This document shows, piece after piece, positions 45,376 through 54,293 of a stretch of DNA of 64,000 nucleotides. The notes below the pieces were generated by a model. That model had not been told where the DNA came from. It saw only the letters and a list, made by a program, of their open reading frames with translations, and did no database searches. A program made the translations under genes and the position numbers. This DNA comes from Flavobacteriales bacterium (GTDB lineage Bacteria > Bacteroidota > Bacteroidia > Flavobacteriales_F > PHOS-HE28), in assembly GCA_016704485.1 (NCBI GenBank), contig JADJAA010000002.1, positions 1,054,001-1,118,000 on the forward strand. The letters run 5' to 3'. Numbering within the stretch: position 1 is the first letter of the stretch; each line of letters begins with the position of its first letter.

Positions 45376-45430
45376 ATCAAGAGCTTTTCGCATACCCGTT
45401 ACATTCAGTCGATCCTAGCATTACAGGGTT

Positions 45431-46288
45431 ATGCCGATCACTTCTTTCTTGCCCTTGGTCCTTGCCTTTTTCTGTGCTTGCGGAACCAGCGCTAAGCCCA
45501 GTGTTCTTGATGAACACCCTTCAGCGACGCTCACGCCAGCAATTGGCGAAAGCTCCGGAACAACAGTAGCAACGCGGTTTTCTCCACCAGAGAACTGTAA
45601 TCGGATCGAAGTAGCACCCAATTCATTTGGAGCTTACCTCCGAGCAATTCCACTAAAACCCGCTGGCACCAACGTCATTCTTTACAATGGAACGCAGAAA
45701 TCAAGGCAAGATGTTCATGCTGCCGTGATCGACATTTCCGTAGGTGAAAAGGACCTGCAACAATGCGCGGATGCCATCATCCGACTTCGTGCGGAATACC
45801 TGTATTCAAGCGGGAAACAGGGGGAGATCACCTTCAACTTCACCAATGGTTTTGCAGCGAGTTGGAAGCGATGGTCTCAAGGTGAACGCATCAATGTAAC
45901 TGGCAATAGATGCGCATGGATGAACACGGCAAAACCTGATGACTCGCACGAACAACTCCTGAATTATTTGGAACGCGTTTTCACTTACGCAGGCACCTTA
46001 TCATTGAGCAAAGAGCTAAAGCCGTGTTCTGATAAGCCAATGCAGATCGGTGATGTGTTCATACACGGCGGTTCGCCAGGACATGCAGTTGTTGTGTTTG
46101 ACATTGCAAAAGACGAGAAAGGCAGGACCTACTTCATGCTGGCCCAGAGTTACATGCCTGCACAGAATATTCATGTGTTGCAGAACCTTGGAAGCCCAGA
46201 ATTGGGAGCTTGGTTCTTGGTAGGTGAAGGTGACCAATTACGGACACCTGAATGGACGTTTGATTGGAGTGATCGGAAGTGTTGGTGA
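45431..46288 (+). CDS. DUF4846 domain secreted protein
   Basis: The 285-residue protein has an N-terminal signal peptide of the lipoprotein type (LVLAFFCACGT, Cys within). The DUF4846 core contains FGAYLRAIPLKPAGTNVILYNGT, HAAVIDISVGEKDLQQCADAIIRLRAEYLY and QIGDVFIHGGSPGHAVVVFDIA, followed by a C-terminal FMLAQSYMPAQNIHVLQN segment. The family is widespread in Bacteroidota and has no known biochemical role; the GHAVVVFD piece is NlpC-like, but the catalytic Cys cannot be placed. The gene stands alone. Confidence 0.85.
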   Translation: MPITSFLPLVLAFFCACGTSAKPSVLDEHPSATLTPAIGESSGTTVATRFSPPENCNRIEVAPNSFGAYLRAIPLKPAGTNVILYNGTQKSRQDVHAAVIDISVGEKDLQQCADAIIRLRAEYLYSSGKQGEITFNFTNGFAASWKRWSQGERINVTGNRCAWMNTAKPDDSHEQLLNYLERVFTYAGTLSLSKELKPCSDKPMQIGDVFIHGGSPGHAVVVFDIAKDEKGRTYFMLAQSYMPAQNIHVLQNLGSPELGAWFLVGEGDQLRTPEWTFDWSDRKCW

Positions 46289-46397
46289 AGAAACTCTTCG
46301 CGGGGCGAAGTGTCATACGCCAGAACCTATACAGATCTGGCACCGGTTCATGTTCGTGAGATGCGGCTATGGTTCACACTACGATAGTGTATAGTAA

Positions 46398-46832
46398 CTA
46401 TCTGAAGATATTCAATGATCTGAATTTCATAACTCGTTGTATGTACCTAAACCAGCCATACAATACCGCAATCAGGATTAACGGGGTAATAAATGCGTCA
46501 ATACCTCTGCGATGTCCAGCAGGAAAGGCATATGTGACACCGGGCTTATACAGGATCTGAAGGTTTTCGTTTAACTTAAGTTCGGGGCAGTTGCTGTATG
46601 AATCCTTGATCCGATAACTCAACCCTTTAACCGCAACTCCCAATTCGATCATTTTATTTCTTGTTCGTACGTGTCTTCTTTCACAATCGCTCCGATCAAC
46701 AATAGTTCCATTACCGAGCCGACCGTTCTCCAACACATCATTCTCTTGATAATGATAGTTCCATTTCAATACTAATGAATAAGACAGCATAGCAAGAACC
46801 AGCGGTATGAGAATACTATAGATCCATCTCAT
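46398..46832 (-). CDS. Small membrane protein, DUF3592-like
   Basis: The 144-residue protein has two transmembrane segments, at the N-terminus (IYSILIPLVLAMLSYSLVLKW) and near the C-terminus (ITPLILIAVLYGWFRYI), with an extracytoplasmic strand-rich part of about 75 residues between them. That part has VLENGRLGNGTIVDRS, GLSYRIKDSYSNCPELKL and ILYKPGVTYAF. The layout is like DUF3592. The base composition is more AT-rich than its neighbours, as judged by eye, which could mean a recent arrival, but no mobility gene is near. The product is unknown. Confidence 0.6.
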   Translation of the reverse strand: MRWIYSILIPLVLAMLSYSLVLKWNYHYQENDVLENGRLGNGTIVDRSDCERRHVRTRNKMIELGVAVKGLSYRIKDSYSNCPELKLNENLQILYKPGVTYAFPAGHRRGIDAFITPLILIAVLYGWFRYIQRVMKFRSLNIFR

Positions 46833-47138
46833 GCTATTTACATTTCAACATAAGTTTAGGCCCACGATTGGTGAAAACCAGCTGCTCTCGAAAACAAATA
46901 TGAGCAGGTAAAACTCGCAGAACAGAACAGACCAAACCGACCTTGTTCATTAGCTTACGTAAAGCCATACGCCGAATATATCTCTAATTCCGGCCCTGCT
47001 TGCCGCAGGCAGGTTCCAGGACGTAGGTTCGTCTTCATGGGCTGCGCCTATGATTCATCCTGAGATGGTTCAAGCCGACCTTACACAATTCAGAAAGGAT
47101 CACGGATCAGCACCAGCGCGTATATAACTTCACCGGCC
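46833..47138. other. Non-coding stretch with one small hairpin
   Basis: No credible gene is seen. It holds the palindromic CCTGCTTGCCGCAGGCAGG at 46995-47013, a type of short dispersed hairpin common in Bacteroidota intergenic DNA, and a TAACTTCA element at 47125-47132. Confidence 0.4.
47125..47132 (+). promoter_or_regulatory. -7 element TAACTTCA before the small PH-like gene
   Basis: TAACTTCA resembles TAnnTTTG with two changes and ends 6 bases before the ATG at 47139. This is weak evidence. Confidence 0.25.
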
Positions 47139-47420
47139 ATGGAAACATTCATCGCCACACGACTTACGGAAGGGAACCGGGTCTTCCCTTCACAGATCAT
47201 CATTGACCAACAAGGGGTCACCCTGAAAGTGCCCAGTCTCTTCAGCGGTAATGAGAAGACCATACCCTTCAGCCGGATCTCATCCGTTGACATTGACTGT
47301 CCGTTCGTTGGCTATTCCACCATTATCATCAATACCACCGGTGAAGGGAACATCCGCGCGCACGGTTTCACGAAAGCAGAAGTGATGCGGATGAAGACCA
47401 TGATCCTGGAGAAGATCTGA
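47139..47420 (+). CDS. Small PH-like domain protein of unknown function
   Basis: The 93-residue protein is a chain of strands ending in a helix: RVFPSQIIIDQQGVTLKVPS, NEKTIPFSRISSVDIDCPFVGYSTIIINT and IRAHGFTKAEVMRMKTMILEKI. This resembles the bacterial PH-like fold used in small proteins of unknown ligand. No signal peptide is visible. It precedes the LemA gene by 86 bases on the same strand and could be co-transcribed with the LemA-DUF2207 pair. Confidence 0.65.
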   Translation: METFIATRLTEGNRVFPSQIIIDQQGVTLKVPSLFSGNEKTIPFSRISSVDIDCPFVGYSTIIINTTGEGNIRAHGFTKAEVMRMKTMILEKI

Positions 47421-47506
47421 GCCGGACCGGGATCGAAGATGTGTTTCGTCAACCTGAATGCGTCCATTGCTATATTCGACCTCCCTTCCTCCCAAAACCC
47501 CACCAC

Positions 47507-48064
47507 ATGATCATATTACTTGTTATCCTCGGACTCATCGTGCTCGTGGCCTTCTACGCCATTGGGATCTACAACCAGCTGGTAAAGTTGAAGAACTTGG
47601 TGGCTGAGGCATGGAGCGGCATCGATGTGCAGTTGAAGAAACGCTACGACCTGATCCCCAACTTGGTAGAAACGGTGAAAGGCTATGCCACCCATGAGAA
47701 GGAAACGTTCGAGAACGTGACCCGCGCCCGCGCAGCAGCACAGCAAGCCACCACGGTGGAAGGCCAGCAAGCGGCGGAGAACGCATTGAAAGGCTCGCTC
47801 GTGAACCTGATGGCCGTGGCCGAACGCTATCCCGAACTGAAGGCGAACACGAACTTCTTGGACCTGCAGAACAAATTGTCCGAAGTGGAAGGCGACATCG
47901 AAAAAGCGCGGCGCTACTACAACGGCAATGTGCGCGAGCAGAATACATTGATCGAATCCTTCCCGAGCAACGTGGTCGCCAATTCGTTCGGCTTTGCGAA
48001 GTCCGTGTTCTTCGAGTTGGAGAACCAAGCGGAGAAGCAGGCACCTTCCGTAAAGTTCTCGTGA
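47507..48064 (+). CDS. LemA family protein
   Basis: The 185-residue protein has one N-terminal transmembrane helix (IILLVILGLIVLVAFYAIGI) and the LemA helical core. Its hallmarks are YNQLVKLKNLVAEAWSGIDVQLKKRYDLIPNLVETVKGYATHEKETFENVTRAR and FLDLQNKLSEVEGDIEKARRYYNGNVREQN. LemA proteins are inner-membrane proteins of unknown function that often pair with a DUF2207 or TPM protein, as here. I start it at the ATG at 47507; an upstream ATG at 47441 would put extra residues before the transmembrane helix. The stop overlaps the start of the DUF2207 gene by 1 base. Confidence 0.95.
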   Translation: MIILLVILGLIVLVAFYAIGIYNQLVKLKNLVAEAWSGIDVQLKKRYDLIPNLVETVKGYATHEKETFENVTRARAAAQQATTVEGQQAAENALKGSLVNLMAVAERYPELKANTNFLDLQNKLSEVEGDIEKARRYYNGNVREQNTLIESFPSNVVANSFGFAKSVFFELENQAEKQAPSVKFS

Positions 48065-49776
48065 TGCGGCGCTGGCTGCTGCTGGCTTCGGTGATCGGTG
48101 TGCTTTCAGCGCATGGCCAATCCGAACGGATCAATTCCTTTCACACAGACCTCACCGTTGCACCCGATGGGCAGTTGACGGTGACCGAGGAGATCACCAT
48201 CCATGCGGAAGGCGACCAGTTCAAGCGTGGCATCGTGCGGAAGCTTCCACTTCGCTTTCAGGACCACAACGGTCGGCAACATCGGGTGACGTACGAACTC
48301 AGCGCGGTGGAAATTTTCGGTGCAACATCGCCGTACCACACCGCTACCGAGGGCGACGATTTCTTGCTCTACGTAGGGTCGGAGGGCAACTTCTTGGAAC
48401 CCGGCGATTACCCTTACCGCATCACTTACACCACCAAAGGTCAGGTCGGTTTCTTTACCGAGTACGACGAGATCTATTGGAACGTGAGCGGCAATGGTTG
48501 GGACTTCCCGATCGACAGCATTTCGGCGACCATTCATTTACCCGCTTCGGCCCAAGTGAAGCAGACAGCATGTTACACGGGTTCTTTCGGCTCCACGGAA
48601 AGGAACTGCACCGATTCGATCAACGATGCACATACAGTCACTTTCCAAGGTCGCGCCCTGCAGAACTACGAAGGCCTGACGGTGGCCGTGGGTTTCCAGA
48701 AAGGCGTAGTGGCCGAACCGCCGCCACCGACCTTCTTCGAGCTGCATGCTGTGGCGCTGGTGGGCGGTGGCATCACGTTGCTGCTCTTGCTCTACTACTT
48801 TGTCACGTGGAAGCGCTTCGGTCGTGATCCGGACATTCCCACCGTGATCCCGTTGTTCGAGCCGCCGGATGGACTATCACCGGCATCGGTCGGTATGGTG
48901 ATGGAAGGTGGTTTTGAGAACAGACTGATCACACCTGCCATGATCGATCTGGCCGTGAAGGGACTGATCCGCATCGACGAGAAAAAGGAGGATCATTTGC
49001 TCGGTCTCATAACGAAGGAGACGTATACCATCGTGCGGCTGAAGGGAGCCACGGGCCTGCCCAAGGAGGAGGACGAACTCTATACGCGGTTGTTCAACTC
49101 AGTGCCGGAAGGCTTTGTTTTCGACGGCACCTATGACCCGCGCGTTCAAAGCATGGCTGCCGCGTTCAAGAGCACATTGACCACCCAGTGGAACACCTTC
49201 CTCAACAAAGGCAACAACGTGAAGTTCTGGCTGATCCCGATCCTCTTGGTTGTCGTTTGTGTCATCGCTCTTGTGGTACTGGCCAACATGTTCTGGGGCG
49301 ATCGTGATGCCGTGTACATCGTAGTCTTCGTGGTGGCGAACCTCATCCTTCTCATTTTTTACATCTACCTCATCAAAAAGCCCAGCCTTGAAAAGCAGGC
49401 GCTGCGTTCGCGGCTATTGGGTTTCAAAATGTACCTGAGCGCGGCGGAAGAAAAACAGCTCCAGCATTTCAATCCGCCTACGATGACGCCCGAGATCTTT
49501 GAGAAGTATTTGCCCTACGCCATCGCGTTCAAAGTGGAGAAGATCTGGGGCGATCGCTTTCAGGACCTGATCGCCAACGCCCTCATCGACAAGAGCTACC
49601 ACCCTGGCTGGTACAGCGGTTCCATCATGAACTACGGCGCGTTCTCCCAGCACATGAACTCCTCGCTTAGCAGCAGTGTCAGCTCTTCGAGCACGCCGCC
49701 TTCCAGCAGTGGTGGGTCTGGTGGTGGTGGATCTAGCGGCGGCGGAGGCGGTGGCGGTGGCGGTGGTGGGTGGTAG
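48064..49776 (+). CDS. DUF2207 domain membrane protein with Gly-rich tail
   Basis: The 570-residue protein has a signal peptide (ending near LSAHGQSE) and a DUF2207 extracytoplasmic part with INSFHTDLTVAPDGQLTVTEEITIHAEGDQFKRGIVRKLP. A transmembrane segment follows near residue 240 (ALVGGGITLLLLLYYFV), then a cytoplasmic region, two more helices near residue 400 (WLIPILLVVVCVIALVVLAN, YIVVFVVANLILLIFYIYL) and a tail of Ser then Gly repeats. The Gly-rich end is a feature of LemA partner proteins. It is translationally coupled to the LemA gene. The function is unknown. Confidence 0.92.
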   Translation: MRRWLLLASVIGVLSAHGQSERINSFHTDLTVAPDGQLTVTEEITIHAEGDQFKRGIVRKLPLRFQDHNGRQHRVTYELSAVEIFGATSPYHTATEGDDFLLYVGSEGNFLEPGDYPYRITYTTKGQVGFFTEYDEIYWNVSGNGWDFPIDSISATIHLPASAQVKQTACYTGSFGSTERNCTDSINDAHTVTFQGRALQNYEGLTVAVGFQKGVVAEPPPPTFFELHAVALVGGGITLLLLLYYFVTWKRFGRDPDIPTVIPLFEPPDGLSPASVGMVMEGGFENRLITPAMIDLAVKGLIRIDEKKEDHLLGLITKETYTIVRLKGATGLPKEEDELYTRLFNSVPEGFVFDGTYDPRVQSMAAAFKSTLTTQWNTFLNKGNNVKFWLIPILLVVVCVIALVVLANMFWGDRDAVYIVVFVVANLILLIFYIYLIKKPSLEKQALRSRLLGFKMYLSAAEEKQLQHFNPPTMTPEIFEKYLPYAIAFKVEKIWGDRFQDLIANALIDKSYHPGWYSGSIMNYGAFSQHMNSSLSSSVSSSSTPPSSSGGSGGGGSSGGGGGGGGGGGW

Positions 49777-49990
49777 TGGGCAACTACGTACCGTTTAGGC
49801 CGACGTAAGGTGAACTACGGCTGCTCCACGAAGACACACTTACGCCCGTTGTATCTGGTCGAGGTCTTGAGCTAGGGTAATGGAAGACCCTTCGGACTCG
49901 ATGCGGAGTTTTCCAATACTCAAGTGTCTAGGAACTATGTCCCGAAGGAGGTTCTATCAAGCTTGGCAAGGAAATCCGACCTGACTCTCA

Positions 49991-50017
49991 TATCTTTACA
50001 CAACGGTTCTAAGAACC
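49991..50017 (+). promoter_or_regulatory. -7-like element and perfect palindrome upstream of an antitoxin-like gene
   Basis: TATCTTTA (49991-49998) is followed by the perfect palindrome GGTTCTAAGAACC (50005-50017). This lies 30 bases before the TTG start at 50048, a normal place for an antitoxin operator. Confidence 0.4.
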
Positions 50018-50047
50018 ACGGATAACGCAGCGATCAAATTAGAATTA

Positions 50048-50266
50048 TTGGAAAGACTGGCCGACATTCGGGATGAGAACATGATCAAGCAGATCGTGGA
50101 CTTATTGAAAAAGACGTTCCCGCAAGCCATGGAGCAAGATGAGGACTTCACTGATAAGGAGATCGCTGAGCTAGAGGCGCAGCGCACAGACCACTTGAGC
50201 GGAAAGACCAAGTCCTACACCGCTGAAGAATCCATCCGTATGATACGAGAAGGGTTCAAGGGATGA
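50048..50266 (+). CDS. Antitoxin-like small protein, orphan
   Basis: The reading frame has a TTG start at 50048 and is open further upstream. The 72 residues are helical and charged: LADIRDENMIKQIVDLLKKTFPQAMEQDEDFTDKEIAELEAQRTDHLSG and SYTAEESIRMIREGFKG. This is the pattern of antitoxins in ParE/RelE-type systems (a dimer helix first, then a toxin-neutralising tail). No toxin follows on this strand; the gene faces the ParE toxin at 50277 on the other strand with a gap of 10 bases. It may neutralise that toxin, regulate it, or be a remnant of a second system. Confidence 0.55.
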   Translation: MERLADIRDENMIKQIVDLLKKTFPQAMEQDEDFTDKEIAELEAQRTDHLSGKTKSYTAEESIRMIREGFKG

Positions 50267-50276
50267 TCGGTGTAAC

Positions 50277-50570
50277 TCAAATTCTAAATTTCTTGTGCGG
50301 ATGCTGCCCCGTGTGAAAAACGCGCATAACGACAACCGTTTCGTTCACAACGCGAAATATGACGACATAAGGAAATACATTCACTTGGGCCTGTCTGAAT
50401 TCCCCATGGATATTTCGGAATCCGCTGGGGTTCGAGCCTATCTGTTCAAAACAGCGCTGTAATTCTAATAGGAAACGATCACCGAGTCCGATACTTTTCC
50501 GCTGATACCACGTATCCCCATGGACAATATCGAGTCTGGCCTTCGACCGAAGGACGAGCTCATAATTCAT
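50277..50570 (-). CDS. ParE/RelE-type toxin
   Basis: The 97-residue protein has the small alpha/beta toxin fold: start YELVLRSKARLDIVHGDTWYQ, the helix LGDRFLLELQRCFEQIGSNP, and the strands FRQAQVNVFPYVVIFRVVNETVVVMRVFHTGQHP. ParE toxins poison DNA gyrase while RelE cuts mRNA; the catalytic Arg/His pattern is not enough to decide, but YVVIFRV...VMRVFHT is ParE-like. The gene is preceded by the antitoxin gene with a 4-base overlap, so they form a standard module with antitoxin first. Confidence 0.8.
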   Translation of the reverse strand: MNYELVLRSKARLDIVHGDTWYQRKSIGLGDRFLLELQRCFEQIGSNPSGFRNIHGEFRQAQVNVFPYVVIFRVVNETVVVMRVFHTGQHPHKKFRI

Positions 50571-50797
50571 TTGGCCCGGTGACTTCGAACATGCGCCTTT
50601 ACTTCATTCCAAGTGTGGTTCTTTCCCTTGGCCGCTTTGTAGTCTGCAAAATCACTGTCCAGTTCTGCTTTCTGTGCTGCGGTCAACTTGAATTTCGCAG
50701 GTGGATTCAATACCTGATCAACAGAGCGTAATTGCTCTTCGTTGTCAGATTCCAGTATTTGCTTTGCAAGCGTGACTTTCAATTCGTTGAGTTTCAT
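50567..50797 (-). CDS. Antitoxin of the ParE/RelE module
   Basis: The 76-residue protein is charged and helical (LNELKVTLAKQILESDNEEQLRSVDQVLN and a second half with FADYKAAKGKNHTWNEVKAHVRSH). It resembles the addiction-module component family found next to ParE toxins. It overlaps the toxin gene by 4 bases. The antitoxin would bind the toxin and repress its own promoter, somewhere within 50798-51035. Confidence 0.8.
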   Translation of the reverse strand: MKLNELKVTLAKQILESDNEEQLRSVDQVLNPPAKFKLTAAQKAELDSDFADYKAAKGKNHTWNEVKAHVRSHRAK

Positions 50798-51035
50798 TTA
50801 CAAAATACTTTACCCAAAGATACTTACTGCTTAGGTCTAACTTAGGTCCTACGATCCCAGAACAAGAACTTACTGTGGTTTACAACCTGACTGCCGACTT
50901 GGCTCAGTGATACTTAGAAAGAGAGAGCAATCACTAGCGCACACTTGACCGCTCAGTTAACAGCAGGCTCCCAAACCCCTGCTCTGGTCATGTTCCACTC
51001 CGCCAGAAGTTCGCACCTTCGCAACAACGGAACTC

Positions 51036-51929
51036 ATGGAATTAACGAACACCTATACCGGTCATAAAGGCCCGATCTATTCGCTAACACCCGGTCGAGA
51101 TGGCAAATTCCTCAGTGGTAGCGGGGATGGCAGCGTGGTGGAATGGAACAGTTCCGGTCCAGATGAAGGCGAATTGATCGTAACGGTGAGTAAAGCGGTT
51201 TTCAGTCTGCGCTTATTGGCGGACAAAAGGACGTTGTTGATCGGCAACGAGATCGGTGGTCTGCATGTGATCGATCTGGAGAGGAAGCAGGAAGTACAGT
51301 TGTTCGAGGTCCATCAGAAAGGCATCTTCGACATTGCTGAGTTAGGAGATGGAAAAATTGCATGCACCGGTGGCGATGGCTCGTTAAGCATATGGAACCT
51401 CACGGCCGATCGTGAAGCACCGTTGACCTTATACCGACAGATCCCGATAGCGGATGAAAAGCTGCGTCAAATGGCGGTAAGCCCCGACTTTAAGTTGCTG
51501 GCGATAACCTGCGGGGATGGGACGGTACGCATTGTGGATACGGAGATATACAACGAACTGTATACGCTGGAGATCCATCCGAAGGGTGCTACCTGTGTGG
51601 CGTACCACCCTACCAAACCTGTGTTGATCAGCGGTGGAAAAGATGGTCATTTACGTTTCTGGCATTGTGGTGAGAACTACCGTGCACTTTATGTGGTACC
51701 AGCACATGGCGGCACGATCTACTCCATCGCATTCAATGCCAAAGGGAACCAATGTGCCACAGCAAGTCGGGACAAGACCATTAAGCTTTGGGAACCAAAT
51801 TCATTCGATCCAATTGGACGATTGGAAAGATCTAACCATGGTCATACCCATTCGGTGAACGCGTTGCTATGGCTTGGCGATCGGTTGATCACCGGTAGCG
51901 ATGACAGGTCCATTCGGGTGTGGGCATGA
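51036..51929 (+). CDS. WD40 repeat protein
   Basis: The 297-residue protein has about seven WD40 blades, such as YTGHKGPIYSLTPGRDGKFLSGSGDGSVVEW, GDGSLSIWNL, HPKGATCVAYHPTKPVLISGGKDGHLRFW, AHGGTIYSIAFNAKGNQCATASRDKTIKLWE and HTHSVNALLWLGDRLITGSDDRSIRVW. It lacks a signal peptide, so it is a cytoplasmic propeller used for protein-protein contacts. The next gene (membrane protein) starts within its stop codon, so they are coupled. An upstream CACCTTCG lies 14 bases before the ATG. Confidence 0.92.
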   Translation: MELTNTYTGHKGPIYSLTPGRDGKFLSGSGDGSVVEWNSSGPDEGELIVTVSKAVFSLRLLADKRTLLIGNEIGGLHVIDLERKQEVQLFEVHQKGIFDIAELGDGKIACTGGDGSLSIWNLTADREAPLTLYRQIPIADEKLRQMAVSPDFKLLAITCGDGTVRIVDTEIYNELYTLEIHPKGATCVAYHPTKPVLISGGKDGHLRFWHCGENYRALYVVPAHGGTIYSIAFNAKGNQCATASRDKTIKLWEPNSFDPIGRLERSNHGHTHSVNALLWLGDRLITGSDDRSIRVWA

Positions 51930-53227
51930 AGTCCCGCCTCCATCAGTTCGTCATACTGGGCGTTGGCGCATTGCTGATCATAAGTAGTTCGAACATCAAT
52001 TGGGGAAAAGAGCACTGGCGCAATGTGCTTCAAGCAGACGCCAAAGGGTACTATGCGTATTTACCTTCACTGGTCATTGATCACGACCCGAATTTCGGAT
52101 CCTTTGATCGCGTGGAAAATGGAGAACATTACGATCCAGATCTCTTCTACGACTATCGCACAACATTTAACGCGCATAGGATCAACAAGTATTTCTGCGG
52201 TACGGCACTCTTACAACTCCCATTCTTCCTCGGCGCACATGCTTATTGCGGCATCACGGATAACGTTGACGATGGGTACACGAAGCCCTATGTGATCGCC
52301 ATCAACCTCGCAGCCATCTTTTGGGTGCTTGTCGGGCTGTGGGCGACGGGTGCATTGCTTCGGACCTATTCCATCTCGGAGAACCTGATCGCGTTCACGT
52401 TGGTCGCATTCGCGTTCGGAACCAATCTCTTCTACTACGCTGTAGTGGCGCCGGGAATGTCACACGCTTATAGCTTCGGGCTCTGTAGTTTGTTCTTGCT
52501 TGTCGCACGACACATGGCATTGAATTTCCGGCCCGTTCATCTGATACAGGCCGGTGCGTTGCTTGGGACGATCATTCTTGTTCGTCCGGTGAATGGCATG
52601 ATCCTGTTGGCGATCCCGATCGTTTTCAACACTGGAATTGAATTCAAGGAATGGATACGGAACGTGCTTCGTACACCTAGGCAATTGCTACTATCCATTG
52701 CGATCGGCCTATCCATCATGTCACTGCAATTCATCTATTACCGCATTGCAACGGGTTCATGGTTGGTCTACAGTTACGGTGAAGAAGGATTCAACTGGAT
52801 GGATCCACACATGATCGACATCCTATTCAGCTACAAAAAAGGACTCTTCGTTTACCTACCTCTGCTTGGCTTGTCCTTGGTCGGGCTGAAGTTCTTGTGG
52901 GACCGATCGAAATGGTCCGCACTTGCATGGCTCGCATTCTTCGTAGTACTCACCTACGTGCTTTCTGCGTGGTGGAACTGGTGGTACGGCGGTAGTTTCG
53001 GCGCAAGGCCCTATGTGGAATACTTCGGGTTATTCGCGCTATTATTTGGTTTCGCCGTGCAAAACCTCAATGGCAAGATCCGTGTGATCTTCATTACCAC
53101 CACCGTTGCATTGATCGTCCTCTGCCAAGTGCAGACCTACCAAGCGCGTTACTTCCAGATCCACTGGGAGGATATGACGAAGGATAAGTACTGGGATGTA
53201 TTCCTGCGCGTCGATAAGATCACCTGA
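51926..53227 (+). CDS. Multi-pass membrane protein, GT-C glycosyltransferase-like
   Basis: The 433-residue protein has about ten hydrophobic segments. Its first extracytoplasmic loop, with WRNVLQADAKGYYAYLPSLVIDHDPNF, carries an acidic region and a Tyr-rich piece like GT-C enzymes that use lipid-linked sugars. Further features are AVVAPGMSHAYSFGLCSLFLLV and WWNWWYGGSFGARPYVEYFGLFALLFG, where the GARPY part is typical of this family. It likely transfers a sugar on the outer side of the inner membrane. The ATG at 51926 overlaps the WD40 stop. The substrate is unknown. Confidence 0.7.
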   Translation: MKSRLHQFVILGVGALLIISSSNINWGKEHWRNVLQADAKGYYAYLPSLVIDHDPNFGSFDRVENGEHYDPDLFYDYRTTFNAHRINKYFCGTALLQLPFFLGAHAYCGITDNVDDGYTKPYVIAINLAAIFWVLVGLWATGALLRTYSISENLIAFTLVAFAFGTNLFYYAVVAPGMSHAYSFGLCSLFLLVARHMALNFRPVHLIQAGALLGTIILVRPVNGMILLAIPIVFNTGIEFKEWIRNVLRTPRQLLLSIAIGLSIMSLQFIYYRIATGSWLVYSYGEEGFNWMDPHMIDILFSYKKGLFVYLPLLGLSLVGLKFLWDRSKWSALAWLAFFVVLTYVLSAWWNWWYGGSFGARPYVEYFGLFALLFGFAVQNLNGKIRVIFITTTVALIVLCQVQTYQARYFQIHWEDMTKDKYWDVFLRVDKIT

Positions 53228-53255
53228 AGAAAAAGGACGTTCGGAACAGGGAATT

Positions 53256-54242
53256 CTAGCCTCCCCAATTCTTCACATACCACGGCACCGCCCGTTCCAA
53301 TCCTTTTTGAAGATCGAATTCAGGGGCGAACCCAAGGATATCACGGGCCTTTGAAATATCGGCCAACGAATCGCGGATATCACCGGGACGTTCTTCGATG
53401 TGCTTAATACCCACCTTGGAAATTGCAGGGTCGATCTTGGCAAGTTCATTCCGCAGTGATCCAATCAACTCCAATAGATCAACGCGCGAGCCATAGGCCA
53501 CATTGAATACTTCGCCTTCGCAACGCTTATCCGTTGACTCCATTGCTCTTAAAACGGCTTGCACCGCATTGCCAACGTAGGTGAAGTCGCGTGATTGATG
53601 CCCATCGCCGTGCACTGTCGGTTCCTGATGGCGCAAGAAGCTGCTGATGAATTTCGGAATGGCTGCCGCATAGGGGCCTTCCGGATCTTGACGCTCGCCG
53701 AAGACATTGAAGAACCGCAGTCCTACGGTCGGGAAGCCATAGAGTTGGTAGTAGAGGTCAGCGTAATGCTCGTTGCCTGCTTTGGTTACGGCATACGGCG
53801 AAAGCGGCTTACCGATGTTCGGTTCTTTCTTCGGCAACTCTTTCGAATCACCATAGACACTGGAGCTACTCGCATACACGAACCGTTTGACCGACTTTGC
53901 GGTACGCGCACTTTCCAACACGTTCAGGAAACCAGTGAGGTTGGTATCATGGCTTGGGATCGGTGCAGCAATGGACCGTGGTACGGATCCCAATGCCGCC
54001 AAATGGATCACACGGTCAATGCCACTCACGCCCTTCTCGCAATCGGCCAAGGAGCGAATATCGCCCTCGAACAATTCGAATCGATCATGAGAAAAAAGGT
54101 GTTCGACATTCTCAGGATCGCTGGTGGCGAAATTGTCCATGCAGCGCACCGTATAGCCTACTGCGATCAAGGCATCGCACACATGACTCCCGATGAATCC
54201 AGAGCCGCCGGTCACAAGAATATGTTCGGACCTCTCAGCCAT
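53256..54242 (-). CDS. NAD-dependent sugar-nucleotide epimerase (WbpP/GalE-like)
   Basis: The 328-residue SDR-type epimerase has the NAD-binding TGGSGFIGSHV at 11-21, the active-site YASSSSVYGDS (Ser126-128) and YAVTK (Tyr150, Lys154), and FFNVFGERQDPEGPYAAAIPKFI typical of UDP-N-acetylglucosamine 4-epimerases of the WbpP type. It should convert UDP-GlcNAc to UDP-GalNAc or a similar sugar for surface polysaccharides. It is on the minus strand, 51 bases downstream of rny, and converges on the GT-C-like gene. Confidence 0.92.
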   Translation of the reverse strand: MAERSEHILVTGGSGFIGSHVCDALIAVGYTVRCMDNFATSDPENVEHLFSHDRFELFEGDIRSLADCEKGVSGIDRVIHLAALGSVPRSIAAPIPSHDTNLTGFLNVLESARTAKSVKRFVYASSSSVYGDSKELPKKEPNIGKPLSPYAVTKAGNEHYADLYYQLYGFPTVGLRFFNVFGERQDPEGPYAAAIPKFISSFLRHQEPTVHGDGHQSRDFTYVGNAVQAVLRAMESTDKRCEGEVFNVAYGSRVDLLELIGSLRNELAKIDPAISKVGIKHIEERPGDIRDSLADISKARDILGFAPEFDLQKGLERAVPWYVKNWGG

Positions 54243-54293
54243 TCACCTATTCAGCTTGTAAACTTACTAAGGTCATAGGATAACCGAGCTGCA

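Noticed and set aside
46296..46310. Hairpin CTTCGCGGGGCGAAG after the DUF4846 gene as terminator
   Set aside because: The stem is only 6 base pairs and no T run follows.
47535..48134. Long minus-strand open frames across the LemA gene
   Set aside because: Shadow frames with Ser/Arg- or His-rich translations. The plus-strand LemA gene is clear.
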